Positions 17,750 through 26,859 are shown, counted from the first letter of the stretch. The stretch: DNA of 64,000 nt from Azospirillum sp. TSO22-1 (GCF_003116015.1 NZ_LGQZ01000014.1:152261-216260); one strand, 5' to 3'. A program made the numbers and translations. The notes: a model not told the origin generated them from the sequence alone.

Positions 17750-20029
17750 ATGTCCCGTACGCACAGCCGGTCCGCCCGGTCCCGCCGCAAGTCCCGTTCG
17801 ACGAAACGCCAACCGCGCCGCGTCGCTCTTCTCTCCGGTCTGCTCGGGGTGATGGTGGCGTGCGGCGTGGCGACGGCCACGCCCGGCCAGGCGCAGGCTC
17901 CCTCGCCGAAGGACGGGAACCAGCCGGTCCTGCTCTCCGCCGATTCCGTCACCTTCGACGAGCAGCAGGGCCTCGTCACCGCGCGCGGCAACGTCGAGCT
18001 GTCGCAGAGCCTGCGCACGGTGCGCGCCGACACCATCACCTACAACCGCACCACCAAGGTGGTGACGGCGACCGGCAACATCCGCATCGTCGAGCCGTCG
18101 GGCGACATCCTGTTCGCCGACTACGCCGAGCTGACCGACGACATGCGCGACGCGTTCGTCGAGAACCTGCGCGTGCTGATGACCGACAACAGCCGCATGG
18201 CCGGCAACGAGGCGGAGCGGCGCGGCGAGCGCATCCTGCGCGTCAACCGCGGCGTCTACAGCCCCTGCGAACTGTGCAAGGAGGATCCGACCCGACCGCC
18301 GCTCTGGCAGGTCCGCGCGGTGCGCGTCGTCCACGACAAGGAAGAACACGAGATCCGTTACAAGGACGCCGTGCTGGAGATGTTCGGCGTTCCGGTCGCC
18401 TACACGCCTTACCTGTCGCAGCCCGACGCGACGGTTGACCGCAAGAGCGGCTTTCTGACGCCGCTGCTCGGCTCCAGCAGCGACCTCGGCCTGTTCATCC
18501 GGCCGCGCTACTACATCGACATGGGCCCCGACCAGGACGCCACCGTCGAGGTCGGCGGCTTCTCCAAGCAGGGCCTGCTGCTGGGCGGCGAGTACCGCAA
18601 GCGCTTCGAGCGCGGCCGTCTCACCCTCAACGGCAGCGTCACCCAGGGCGAGCTGCCGAATGGCCTCGCCGACAAGAACGCCCCCAAGGAAAACAAGCTG
18701 CGCGGCCATTTCTTCGCCCGCGGCCTGTTCGAGATCGACGAGGTCTGGCGCGCCGGCTTCGACGTCAAGCGCGCCAGCGACGAGACCTACCTGCGCAAGT
18801 ATTTCGACAACCGCGGCGACGACTTCCTGACCAGCCGCGCCTTCGTCGAGGGTTTCCGTGGCCGCAACTACGCCGCGGTGAGTGCCTACAGTTGGCAGGA
18901 CCTGCGCTACGGCAACACGGTCGAGGAGCCGATCGTCGGTCCGCTCGCCGTCTACAGCGCCATGGGCGAGCCGGGCAGCCTGTTCGGCGGGCGCTGGTCG
19001 CTCGATTCCGGGATCCTGTCGCTGTACCGCCGTCAGGGCGCCTCGACACGGCGCTTCCACGTCGAGCCGGGATGGCGGCGCGACATCACCTCCAGCCTCG
19101 GCTTCGTGACGACCTTCGAGGGCCGTGTCCTGGCCGTCGGCCACAACTCCAGCCACTACGACCGCCCCGAGACGACGGCGGTGGAGCGCGGTTCGGCGTC
19201 ACGCTTCCTCCTGTTCCCACAGGGGCAGGTGACGGTGCGCTACCCGTTCGCGCGCTACGGCGAAAGCTCGCAGCAGCTCATCGAGCCGCTGGTCGCCGTC
19301 ACGACCGCGCCGCGCGCGCCCAATGATCCGGATGTCCCCAACGAGGACAGCCAGGACGTCGAGTTCGATCAAGCCAACCTGTTTATGTTCAACCGCTTCC
19401 CCGGCATCGACCGGCTTGAGGGCGGCACCCGCATCACCTACGGCCTGCGCACCGCGATCTACGGCTACCGGCAGGGATCGGCCAGCCTGTTCGTCGGCCA
19501 AAGCTACCGCTTCAACCAGGAGAACGCCTACCCGGCGGCGTCGGGCCTGCGGGATCGCCGCTCGGACTATGTCGGTCGCCTCGACCTCTCACCCGCCTCC
19601 TGGCTCGACGCCAACTACAGCTTCCGGATCGATCCGGACACCCTGCGCTTCCGCCGACACTCCCTGTCCGGCATGGTCGGCGTGCCGGAGTTCACGCTGT
19701 CCACCGCCTACAGCTACCTGGACAACACGCCGACGAGCACGGCCACCCGAACCGACCTGGAGCAGATCACCATCGGCGTCAGCTCGCAGTTCGCCCCGCG
19801 CTGGTCGGTCGGCGCCAGCCACGTGCAGTCGCTGCGCCCGGCGCCGGGACCGCGCGCCGCGGGTGCCGTGCTGACCTATCAGGACGAGTGCTTCACCTTT
19901 CAGACCATCGCCCGGCGCGACTACACCAACACGGTGGGTGACGTGAAGGACGGCAACACGCTGTACTTCCGCTTGGTCTTCAAGAACCTCGGCGAATTCC
20001 GCACCCCCGGCCTGGGCGGCCTGTTTTAA
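17750..20029 (+). CDS. lptD: LPS assembly outer-membrane protein LptD
   Basis: LptD is the beta-barrel that, with LptE, places lipopolysaccharide in the outer leaflet. Basic N-terminal residues and a hydrophobic stretch (LLSGLLGVMVACGVATA) ending at G-Q-A-Q-A form the signal peptide. An LptA-like jellyroll follows (LLSADSVTFDEQQGLVTARG, then ADTITYNRTTKVVTATGNIR). The rest is the barrel. Cysteines in SPCELC near residue 172 and a C-terminal one near residue 714 (DECFTF) could form the long-range disulfide typical of LptD. The ATG at 17750 gives 759 aa. In many alphaproteobacteria surA and pdxA follow lptD; here a HAD phosphatase converges instead. Confidence 0.93.
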   Translation: MSRTHSRSARSRRKSRSTKRQPRRVALLSGLLGVMVACGVATATPGQAQAPSPKDGNQPVLLSADSVTFDEQQGLVTARGNVELSQSLRTVRADTITYNRTTKVVTATGNIRIVEPSGDILFADYAELTDDMRDAFVENLRVLMTDNSRMAGNEAERRGERILRVNRGVYSPCELCKEDPTRPPLWQVRAVRVVHDKEEHEIRYKDAVLEMFGVPVAYTPYLSQPDATVDRKSGFLTPLLGSSSDLGLFIRPRYYIDMGPDQDATVEVGGFSKQGLLLGGEYRKRFERGRLTLNGSVTQGELPNGLADKNAPKENKLRGHFFARGLFEIDEVWRAGFDVKRASDETYLRKYFDNRGDDFLTSRAFVEGFRGRNYAAVSAYSWQDLRYGNTVEEPIVGPLAVYSAMGEPGSLFGGRWSLDSGILSLYRRQGASTRRFHVEPGWRRDITSSLGFVTTFEGRVLAVGHNSSHYDRPETTAVERGSASRFLLFPQGQVTVRYPFARYGESSQQLIEPLVAVTTAPRAPNDPDVPNEDSQDVEFDQANLFMFNRFPGIDRLEGGTRITYGLRTAIYGYRQGSASLFVGQSYRFNQENAYPAASGLRDRRSDYVGRLDLSPASWLDANYSFRIDPDTLRFRRHSLSGMVGVPEFTLSTAYSYLDNTPTSTATRTDLEQITIGVSSQFAPRWSVGASHVQSLRPAPGPRAAGAVLTYQDECFTFQTIARRDYTNTVGDVKDGNTLYFRLVFKNLGEFRTPGLGGLF

Positions 20030-20042
20030 GGCCGCCGAGGGC

Positions 20043-20573
20043 TCAGAGCAGGACTTCCGCCTCGCTCAGCGTGGCGACGACGCGGTCAGCGTCGGCGCAG
20101 GGCGTGGGCTGGCCGTGCGTCAGCAGCACGCGCCGCCCCACCCCGGCGGCGCGTGCCGCCGCCATGTCGGAGGGCTGGTCGCCCAGAAACAGCGAATGGC
20201 CGAGGTCGAGACCAAGGCGCCGCTGCGCCTCCAGGATCATGCCGGGGTTCGGTTTGCGCCAGAAGCTCTCACGGTTGTACGGCGGCATCGTGCCGGCCTT
20301 GTGATAGGGGCAGTGGAACACGCCGGCCAGCGTGACGCCGTGCCGCTCGAACGACGCCGTCATCCACCGGCTGAGGTCCAGGAACTGGCTCTCCGGGTAG
20401 TAGCCGCGGGCGATGCCCGACTGATTGGTGATCACGGCGACGCGGAAACCGTGGTCGACCGCCCGTCGGGTCAGGGCGAAGATGCCGTCGATAAAGGTGA
20501 ACTGCTCCACCTCGCAGACATAGCCGTGATCCACGTTGACCACACCATCCCGGTCCAGCAGCAAGGCCTTCAT
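20043..20573 (-). CDS. HAD-IIIA hydrolase, GmhB-like (heptose bisphosphate/histidinol phosphatase family)
   Basis: This is a 176 aa phosphatase of the GmhB/HisB-N branch of the HAD superfamily. The nucleophile loop is LLLDRDGVVNVDHGYV (D-x-D), motif II is VITNQSGIARGYY, and motif III/IV is RKPNPGMI then FLGDQPSDMAAARAAG. GmhB dephosphorylates heptose 1,7-bisphosphate in LPS inner-core synthesis, which would suit the adjacent lptD. The zinc loop is degenerate: only C-P-Y-H remains, and the later C-x-C usually found before RKP reads S-F-W. The exact substrate is therefore uncertain. The two genes converge with 13 bases between them. Confidence 0.8.
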   Translation of the reverse strand: MKALLLDRDGVVNVDHGYVCEVEQFTFIDGIFALTRRAVDHGFRVAVITNQSGIARGYYPESQFLDLSRWMTASFERHGVTLAGVFHCPYHKAGTMPPYNRESFWRKPNPGMILEAQRRLGLDLGHSLFLGDQPSDMAAARAAGVGRRVLLTHGQPTPCADADRVVATLSEAEVLL

Positions 20574-20733
20574 CGTCGCTCCGCAACAAACGCTTTCCGC
20601 GCATACCTAGCACAGCCGTGGCCCTGCGCGTGAAGGGTTGAAACGCGCGGGCGTTGCCGGTAGCCATTAGGGCCCGCCGCGATCCGGCGGCGCCCCGCCC
20701 ACAGACAGCCCCATCCATAGACCGCGTCCCCCC

Positions 20734-21459
20734 ATGTCCCTCGGCCGATACGATTACGATCAACGTTACCGGCGCCGGTTCCTCACCGGAGTGGTCAAGC
20801 TGGGCCTGCTGGCGGCGCTGCTGCTGGGTACCGGGCTGTTCGCCTACCAGATGGGCGTCGAGCAGATGAAGGGCCGCGACGTCAGCCTGCGCGAGGAGGT
20901 CTCCACCCTGTCGCGCCAGAAGGCGGAGTTGGAACTGCTCGCCGGCCAGATGCAGAACGCCGCCCGCACCGCCGAGGCGCGCGCCGGCGAGATGGAGGCC
21001 CGCCTGAAGCGCGAGGTGCCGACCGGCGAGTTGGCCCGCCTGGCCAAGCTGGTGTCCGAGCGGCTGTCCGCCGGCCTCGACCCGGCGCGCCTCGCCTTCG
21101 TCATCGAGCACGCGCAGACCCAGCGCAACTGTCAGGCGCCGGACAGCAAGCGCTTCGTGCTGGCGACCCCGCTGCTCAAGGCCGGCAACCGCTCCACCAC
21201 CTTCGGCAACGGCACCATCACGGTGACCGGCGAGGGCCTGTCGGCCCGCAACGCCCAGGGCCAGCCGGAGAGCTGGTACGATCCGGCGCAACCGGTGCGC
21301 ATCCGCATCGTCACCCAGGCCGGCAAGGAAACGGTGGTGGCCGGCCCGCTGCCGCTGCACCAGTCGGTGGTGGTCGACCAGACCGAGCACCGCTTCACCT
21401 TTACGCCCGGCCCGCGGTCGTTCGTGGAGGTCACGGCCGACCGCTGCCCCTTCCCCTGA
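20734..21459 (+). CDS. Membrane-anchored coiled-coil protein, unknown
   Basis: This 241 aa protein is of no family I recognise. A basic Tyr/Arg-rich N terminus precedes one transmembrane helix at residues about 20-40 (VVKLGLLAALLLGTGLFAYQ). A periplasmic coiled coil of about 60 residues follows (LREEVSTLSRQKAELELLAG), then a beta-rich C-terminal domain with a pair of cysteines (near residues 130 and 238) that could form a disulfide. This layout recalls DUF6776-like envelope proteins, but that is only a resemblance. It converges with the ydbH operon, the stops being four bases apart. About 160 bases upstream to the HAD gene carry no clear signal. Confidence 0.65.
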   Translation: MSLGRYDYDQRYRRRFLTGVVKLGLLAALLLGTGLFAYQMGVEQMKGRDVSLREEVSTLSRQKAELELLAGQMQNAARTAEARAGEMEARLKREVPTGELARLAKLVSERLSAGLDPARLAFVIEHAQTQRNCQAPDSKRFVLATPLLKAGNRSTTFGNGTITVTGEGLSARNAQGQPESWYDPAQPVRIRIVTQAGKETVVAGPLPLHQSVVVDQTEHRFTFTPGPRSFVEVTADRCPFP

Positions 21460-21462
21460 GTC

Positions 21463-21792
21463 CTACTTCTTCACCCACTTCCCGCCGCTGAGCACGTACT
21501 GCCCGGCCGGGGTGCGGTCGATGAGCTGCTGGCCGGCAACCGCCTGCACCTTGTCCACCGAAGTGCCGTTGGACGCGGCGATGTCGCGGTAGCGCTGCAG
21601 ACGCTGGGCGTTCACCTGATCGGCGACGGCCTGTGCAGCGACCGGCGCGCCGGGCACCACGCCGACGAGGCCATCCGGGCGCTCGCCCAGCTGTCCTGCC
21701 TGCTTGGCGCCGGCCAGCGGATCCTGCGCGAAAGTGGGCACCGACAGCCCCAGGCCCAGCGCCAGGGCGAGGAGCGGAAACCAGCGGTTCAT
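21463..21792 (-). CDS. ydbL: YdbL-family periplasmic protein (DUF1318)
   Basis: This 109 aa protein has a signal peptide (FPLLALALGLGLSVPTFAQ) and the DUF1318 pattern. It reads GYVPGAPVAAQAV-like at VGVVPGAPVAAQAVADQVN, then R-L-Q-R-Y-R-D-I-A. It ends QYVLSGGKWVKK. In E. coli YdbL is the third partner of the YdbH-YnbE intermembrane bridge and modulates their interaction. The ATG overlaps the ynbE stop by four bases, so the genes are translationally coupled. Confidence 0.85.
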   Translation of the reverse strand: MNRWFPLLALALGLGLSVPTFAQDPLAGAKQAGQLGERPDGLVGVVPGAPVAAQAVADQVNAQRLQRYRDIAASNGTSVDKVQAVAGQQLIDRTPAGQYVLSGGKWVKK

Positions 21793-22019
21793 TGGGCTTT
21801 CCCCTTGGGCTTGGCCGGAGTCACGCCGAACAGCGCCGGATCGTCCTGGATGGCCTTCTCCAGGTCGCGCTCGACCTTCACCCGCACTTCCTGCTCGATC
21901 TTGACGTTCAGGTTGATCTCGATGGGCTTATCCGGCGCTTCGATCTTGACGGTCGGCGCGCAGGCGGCGATGCACGCTGCCAGGGCTGCCACCGTGAGGC
22001 GCGGGGTGGGGTCGGTCAT
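21789..22019 (-). CDS. ynbE: YnbE-family outer-membrane lipoprotein
   Basis: This 76 aa lipoprotein has a lipobox-like A-A-C-I-A-A-C-A near residues 14-21. It then shows the YnbE family core VKIEAPDKPIEINLNVKIEQ, followed by EVRVKVERDLEKAIQ. In E. coli YnbE is an outer-membrane lipoprotein that extends the beta-groove of YdbH by multimerising, completing a lipid path across the periplasm. It overlaps both neighbours by four bases (ATGA), which places it firmly within one operon. Confidence 0.85.
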   Translation of the reverse strand: MTDPTPRLTVAALAACIAACAPTVKIEAPDKPIEINLNVKIEQEVRVKVERDLEKAIQDDPALFGVTPAKPKGKAQ

Positions 22020-23500
22020 GACGGTCCCTTCTTCTCGTAGTCGAGCATGCGCTCGCGCACCGCGTCGGGGATGCGGTAGGCGTCCAGGCCTTGGCGCAGG
22101 ATCCGGTCGAGCGCGCCGCTGAGATTAAGGTTCAGCGCCACCGGGTGGCCACCGTAGAATTCCGGGTTGGCGCCACGGATGCGCAGGCCGACGCGCATCT
22201 CGCCGCCCGCCTCGCCGTCCACGGTCGCGCTGAGGCTCTCGTAGCGGAAGTCGGTAAGCGCACCGAGCAGCAGCGCCGTCGGGCTGCCTGGATCCCCCTG
22301 CAGCCCGGCCGGCGGCGTCGCCGGGTCGTAGCGCAGGGCGCCCGGTGCGGCGGCCTCCAGAACGCCGCCATCCAGGCGGACCTTGCCGCTGGCGAATCGA
22401 ATCGGCAGAGTGCCGCGCAGCCGCCCGTCCGCCGAGAGTCCCTCCAGGCTGGCAAGCGCCAGCACGGTGCCAAGGTCCAGCCCCTCCGCCTCCAGCTCGA
22501 TGGTGCCCCTCGGCGACTCCAGCGCGATCTCGAATGGTTTGGCCCGCACGGTGCCGCCCGCCCAGCGCCATTCCGCGCGGTCGATGTCAAGCACGCCGCG
22601 CCGCGTCAGCCCCAGCGTCACCACCCCGTCGGTGAGCGGCAGCCCGACATCGAGCGTCTTCACCGCCAGCGTCTGCCCGCTCGGCAGCACCGGCGGCCAC
22701 AGGCTCGTCAAGCGCAACACGCCACTCAGCCCGCCGACGCCGACCGGCCCGGCCGACCCCGCCAGGTCCTCCATCAGCACTTCGCCCGAGGAGGTTAGTC
22801 CCTTGCCGTCCCACGCCAGCTTGGCGCGGCCGCTCACCTTCCCCGCCATGGTGACGACCGCCCCCACGGCACGCGGTACCAGAGCGGCGAGGTTGGGCTG
22901 GCCCTCGCGCAGCCGGACAGGTCGCAGACGCAGGTCGGCGCTGCCGGTACCGCGCGCCGGATCATGGCGGCCCTTCGCCTCCACGGTCACGCCGAGCGCC
23001 GTCACCGTTCCAGTGAAAGTCAGTATGTCGCCCTCGGGGCGCACGACCGCCTCGACCGCGACGGTCAGCGGCCCGCCGGGTGAGTCCAGCACCACGCGGC
23101 TGCCGGCCAGCACCAGTTCGTCCGCCGGCAGCGCCGGGATGCCCCCACCGCCACCGCGGCCCTGCAGATCCGTCGGCCGCACCGTGATGCCGGAGACGGT
23201 GATGCGCTCGGCCCGGCCGCGCAGCAGGGCGCTCCAAGGATGGCGCACGGCAACCTGCGTGTCCATACCGGCAGCGCGCAGGTTTAGCCGGCTCTCGGTC
23301 ACACCCAGGGCGGTCACCTCGGCGGTGGCGTCGCCCAGCCCGCCCCGGCGCATCACGTAAGTCAAGGCGGTGCCGAGCAGGCCGGGCAGCGTCGCAGCGA
23401 CGCTCGCCAGCACCGCCAGCGCCACGACACCCGCCACCATCCATGCCTGCTTCCGTCGCCGCACCCGCCGTGTCCTCTCGCCGTTCGTGGTGGTGAACAC
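22016..23500 (-). CDS. ydbH: YdbH-family AsmA-like intermembrane lipid transport protein
   Basis: This 494 aa protein has an N-terminal transmembrane anchor (WMVAGVVALAVLASVAATLP) followed by a long beta-rich region and the conserved YdbH/dicarboxylate-transport-like C-terminal domain. That domain includes FRYESLSATVDGEAGGEMRV and NPEFYGGHPVALNLNLSGAL. E. coli YdbH is one of three AsmA-like proteins that move phospholipid to the outer membrane. At 494 aa this version is much shorter than the roughly 880 aa E. coli protein, so its groove is shorter. The start is GTG at 23498-23500 with only a weak ribosome binding site. Confidence 0.85.
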   Translation of the reverse strand: MFTTTNGERTRRVRRRKQAWMVAGVVALAVLASVAATLPGLLGTALTYVMRRGGLGDATAEVTALGVTESRLNLRAAGMDTQVAVRHPWSALLRGRAERITVSGITVRPTDLQGRGGGGGIPALPADELVLAGSRVVLDSPGGPLTVAVEAVVRPEGDILTFTGTVTALGVTVEAKGRHDPARGTGSADLRLRPVRLREGQPNLAALVPRAVGAVVTMAGKVSGRAKLAWDGKGLTSSGEVLMEDLAGSAGPVGVGGLSGVLRLTSLWPPVLPSGQTLAVKTLDVGLPLTDGVVTLGLTRRGVLDIDRAEWRWAGGTVRAKPFEIALESPRGTIELEAEGLDLGTVLALASLEGLSADGRLRGTLPIRFASGKVRLDGGVLEAAAPGALRYDPATPPAGLQGDPGSPTALLLGALTDFRYESLSATVDGEAGGEMRVGLRIRGANPEFYGGHPVALNLNLSGALDRILRQGLDAYRIPDAVRERMLDYEKKGPS

Positions 23501-23593
23501 CCCGGCACCCCACTATCTTCCCTGGGCGGCTTTGCAACCGCCCGCGTTTCCCCTATCGTCCCTCCGCCGCATCGGCACATCGGAGAGTTTCTC

Positions 23594-24145
23594 ATGTTTC
23601 GGTTGGTGCGCATCGCAACGATGGCGCTGCTCAGCGCCTTTTTCATCGCAGGGGAGGCTTTCGCCTTGGATCCGGAAAACACCCTTTACCTCGACCTGAA
23701 GGACGGTCGCGTCGTGATCGAGATGCGCCCCGATCTGGCTCCCGGCCACGTCGCCCGCATCAAGGAACTGGCCCGCGCCGGCTTCTACGACGGCGTCGTC
23801 TTCCATCGCGTCATCGACGGCTTCATGGCGCAGACCGGCGACCCGACGGGCACCGGCTCGGGCGGTTCGGGCAAGCCGAAGCTGAAGGCCGAGTTCAACA
23901 ACGAGCCGCACGTGCGCGGCACCGTGTCGATGGCCCGCACGCCCGACCCGAACAGCGCCGACAGCCAGTTCTTCATCTGCTTCGGCCCGGCCTCGTTCCT
24001 GGACAAGCAATACACGGTCTGGGGCAAGGTCGTCGAAGGCATGGACTTCGTCGACATGATCAAGAAGGGCGACCAGGCGCGCAACGGCAGCGTCAAGGAT
24101 CCCGACAAGATCATCAAGATGCAGGTCGCGGCCGACGCCAAGTAA
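23594..24145 (+). CDS. ppiA: Periplasmic cyclophilin-type peptidyl-prolyl isomerase
   Basis: This 183 aa cyclophilin begins with a signal peptide (LVRIATMALLSAFFIAGEAF, cleavage near A-F-A). Core motifs are intact: FHRVIDGFMAQTGDPTGTGS, FNNEPHVRGTVSMAR and SQFFICFG. It catalyses cis-trans isomerisation of prolyl bonds in periplasmic proteins. GGAGA lies eight bases before the ATG. It is divergent from ydbH with 93 bases between and converges on the Ser/Thr kinase, separated by a strong hairpin. Confidence 0.92.
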   Translation: MFRLVRIATMALLSAFFIAGEAFALDPENTLYLDLKDGRVVIEMRPDLAPGHVARIKELARAGFYDGVVFHRVIDGFMAQTGDPTGTGSGGSGKPKLKAEFNNEPHVRGTVSMARTPDPNSADSQFFICFGPASFLDKQYTVWGKVVEGMDFVDMIKKGDQARNGSVKDPDKIIKMQVAADAK

Positions 24146-24160
24146 GCGTCCCGCAACACA

Positions 24161-24183
24161 CCCCGCCGGCCCGGCCGGCGGGG
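24161..24183. terminator. Bidirectional hairpin between ppiA and the kinase gene
   Basis: A perfect 9-bp stem (CCCCGCCGG / CCGGCGGGG, 5-base loop) fills the short gap between two convergent genes and abuts the kinase stop codon. No T-run is present on either side. Confidence 0.55.
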
Positions 24184-26859
24184 TCAGGCCATGGCCGTGG
24201 TGAAGGCCTTCAGCAGGTCCTTCATGCTCTGCGGCCGGTCCTGCAAGCGCATGGCGAGGCCGCCCATCAGCACCTTCTCGAACGCCGGCGTCAGCTGCAC
24301 GCCGACGGCGGAGGGCTTTGGCACGTTGTCGTTCATGAAACGCCCGGTGGCGTCCGGCGGCGGCTTGCCGGTCAGCGCGCAGTACATGGTGGCGCACAGC
24401 GCATAGACGTCGGTCCACGGCCCCTGCTTGCCGTCCTGCGAGTACTGCTCGGGTGGGGCGTAACCCGGCTTGAGGATCACCGTCAGGTTGGCCGCCTGCC
24501 CGGCCGCGTGGCGCGCCGCGCCGAAGTCCAGCAGCTTGCGCTCCCCCGATGCGGTCAGGAAGATGTTGTCGGGGCTGATGTCGCGGTGGATCAGGCCCTG
24601 GTCGTGCACGGTCTGCAGGGCCTTCATGATCGGCGCCATCACCGCCAGCACACGCCGCGCGTCAAGCTTGCCGCCGCTCTCCGCGATGTACTTCTTGAGC
24701 GTGCCGCCCTCCAGCAGTTCCATGACGATGTAGGCGGTGCCGTTCTCCTCGAAGAAATCCTGAACGCCGACGATCTCCTTCACGTCGCGCAGCCGCGCCA
24801 GCATCCGCGCCTCGTCGAGAAACTTGGCAAGGCCGGCGGTGAAACCCTTGGCGTGCTCATCGGAGAACGGAGTCACGTCGGAGCTGCCGGGCACCCGGGA
24901 GATCAGGTTGGCCGGGTAGTACTCCTTCACCGCGACCTTGACGTGCAGCCGCTCGTCCCAGCCCAGGTAGGTGGCGCCGAACCCGCCCTGCCCCAGCACC
25001 CGGCCGACGCGGTAGCGCCCCTGCAAGGCGGTGCCCGGTATCAGGTGGATGCCGGGACGGCCGTCGCTACGCTTGGGGTAGCCGCAGGCGGCGCAAGGCT
25101 CCGCGGGCACCTTCTGTTCGAAGCAGCTGGCGCAGCGGGTATCCTCCAGCGCCGGAGCGGCGGGACGGACGGGCGCCGGAGCGGGAGGCGCCGTGGGGGG
25201 GGCGGGCCGCATCGGCTGCGCCACCGTGGGTGCCGTCTCGACCGTCGCCACGGTGGCCGGGAACGGCGCGGCGGCGGGGCCCCGGACAGCGGCGACCGGC
25301 ACCGTCAGGCCGCTCGGCGGCGGCGCCTGCCGCAACCGTTCAAGCAGTTCGAACAGCCGCCGCACCTCGGCCTGCGCCACGTCGGAGCCCTGCTGGCCGG
25401 ACAACTCCAACTGGAACTGCGGCTGCTTGGCGATCTCCAGGATGTGCTGGCGCAGCAGCGGGTAGGCCCCGTCACCGCGCACGAGGCCGGAGGTCGCCAA
25501 CTCCGCCAGCCGGATGACGCGGCGGCGCAACACCGGCTCGACCTGGCGCAGGCGGTGCACCAGCCGGCCGCGCTTGGTGAAATCGTCGACGACGTTGCCC
25601 AACCGCTCGGCCAGCCGCCCCCGCACCTCGTCGAGCAGCGGCGAGCGCCCGATCGCTTCGACCGTGCCGATGATGTGCTGGCGGACGAGATCGAGGTCCG
25701 GCGACTGGACGATGACGTTTTCGATCAGCAGTTCGTTGTTGAGCGCCGCCTCCATCGCCTCGACGATGTCGGGGCGCAGCTTCTCGCCGGCCGGCGAGGA
25801 TGCCGCAGCGAGCAGGTAGCGCAGCCGGGCGAACAGGTCGGCCTGAGTCTCGGCGATGGCCAGCACCGACTGCCGGAACGCCGTGGCGCCGCCTTGCTCA
25901 AGCCGGCGGGAATAGCGCACCGCCAGCGCTTCGGCCATCGGCGCGTCGCCGACCACGCCCTCACGGGTCAGCAGCTGGCCCATGACCGCCTTCAGCACCT
26001 GGGCGTCGTCCGCCGGCACGCGCCCAAGCGGCTGCGGAGCGCGCAGGATGCGGCGGATGCGGTCCAGCACCGCGGCCCGCGCCTGCGGCAGCTTGCCCTG
26101 CCGGAACATGGCGTTGAGCAGCCCCATGCGGTTCGGACCCAGCGCCGAGCCCACCGTGGTGCGCCCCAGCAGCAGTTCGCACAGCGTCGTCGCCATGCTC
26201 CCCGGCGACAGCGGAGTGCCGTGCAACTCCTGCACCGCCGCCGCGGAGGACAGGATGTCGGCGAAGCAGCCGTCAACAGCCGCCGCCAGCCGCTCATCGC
26301 GGTCCCATTGCAGCAGCTGGTTCAGCCGGTCGAACTTGCCCGACCACGACCGCAGCGCCGTCAAGTCGAGACTGAGCGCCACACGGAGGTCGTATTCGAA
26401 GTTGCCGGTGGGCGTCTTGCCGGGCTCCATGGCCATGATCTGCTCGACCATGGGGCGGGACTTCGGCAGCTCCGCGAAGGCGATCTGCGCGCCGCGGGCC
26501 TTGGTCTGCGTGTCGCCGATGGCGTTCTGGATCGCCAGGCGGCGCGTGCGCGCGTCCTGCCCGGGCGCTCGGGCCTGCGCCGCCGTCACCTTGATCAGCG
26601 CGTTCTCGACCAGTTGCCCCTGCTCCAGCAGCGCCTTCAGATGCTTGAGGGAGTGGATGACCTCCGTCGGCGTCAGGATCTGGGAGTCGAGGTGCTGGCG
26701 CAGCACGATCCCCATCACGGTGCGCCCAAGCGGCCCGTGATAATCGGCCAGCGTCTGGCACACCTCGGCTTCGTCGAGGGAGCCGAGGGTCGCGGGGGGC
26801 GGCCGTTGTGCTGCCTTGGGCTCCATGATCCGGAACGATTGGTGTGCGGAGGCCCCCAT
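24184..26859 (-). CDS. Ser/Thr protein kinase with helical N-terminal region and zinc ribbon
   Basis: This is a protein of about 890 aa with three parts. Residues 1 to about 530 are alpha-helical, rich in Leu/Arg/Ala, and match no family I know. A Pro/Ala linker leads to a zinc ribbon (C-A-S-C then C-A-A-C-G-Y) near residues 570-590. A Hanks-type kinase follows, with the P loop GQGGFGATYLG, lysine in VAVKEYYP, catalytic loop HRDISPDNIFL and DFGAARH. All key residues are present, so it should be active. No transmembrane segment is seen, which suggests a soluble kinase. The start is uncertain: GTG 26883, ATG 26859 and ATG 26826 are in frame, and none has a good ribosome binding site. Confidence 0.85.
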   Translation of the reverse strand: MGASAHQSFRIMEPKAAQRPPPATLGSLDEAEVCQTLADYHGPLGRTVMGIVLRQHLDSQILTPTEVIHSLKHLKALLEQGQLVENALIKVTAAQARAPGQDARTRRLAIQNAIGDTQTKARGAQIAFAELPKSRPMVEQIMAMEPGKTPTGNFEYDLRVALSLDLTALRSWSGKFDRLNQLLQWDRDERLAAAVDGCFADILSSAAAVQELHGTPLSPGSMATTLCELLLGRTTVGSALGPNRMGLLNAMFRQGKLPQARAAVLDRIRRILRAPQPLGRVPADDAQVLKAVMGQLLTREGVVGDAPMAEALAVRYSRRLEQGGATAFRQSVLAIAETQADLFARLRYLLAAASSPAGEKLRPDIVEAMEAALNNELLIENVIVQSPDLDLVRQHIIGTVEAIGRSPLLDEVRGRLAERLGNVVDDFTKRGRLVHRLRQVEPVLRRRVIRLAELATSGLVRGDGAYPLLRQHILEIAKQPQFQLELSGQQGSDVAQAEVRRLFELLERLRQAPPPSGLTVPVAAVRGPAAAPFPATVATVETAPTVAQPMRPAPPTAPPAPAPVRPAAPALEDTRCASCFEQKVPAEPCAACGYPKRSDGRPGIHLIPGTALQGRYRVGRVLGQGGFGATYLGWDERLHVKVAVKEYYPANLISRVPGSSDVTPFSDEHAKGFTAGLAKFLDEARMLARLRDVKEIVGVQDFFEENGTAYIVMELLEGGTLKKYIAESGGKLDARRVLAVMAPIMKALQTVHDQGLIHRDISPDNIFLTASGERKLLDFGAARHAAGQAANLTVILKPGYAPPEQYSQDGKQGPWTDVYALCATMYCALTGKPPPDATGRFMNDNVPKPSAVGVQLTPAFEKVLMGGLAMRLQDRPQSMKDLLKAFTTAMA

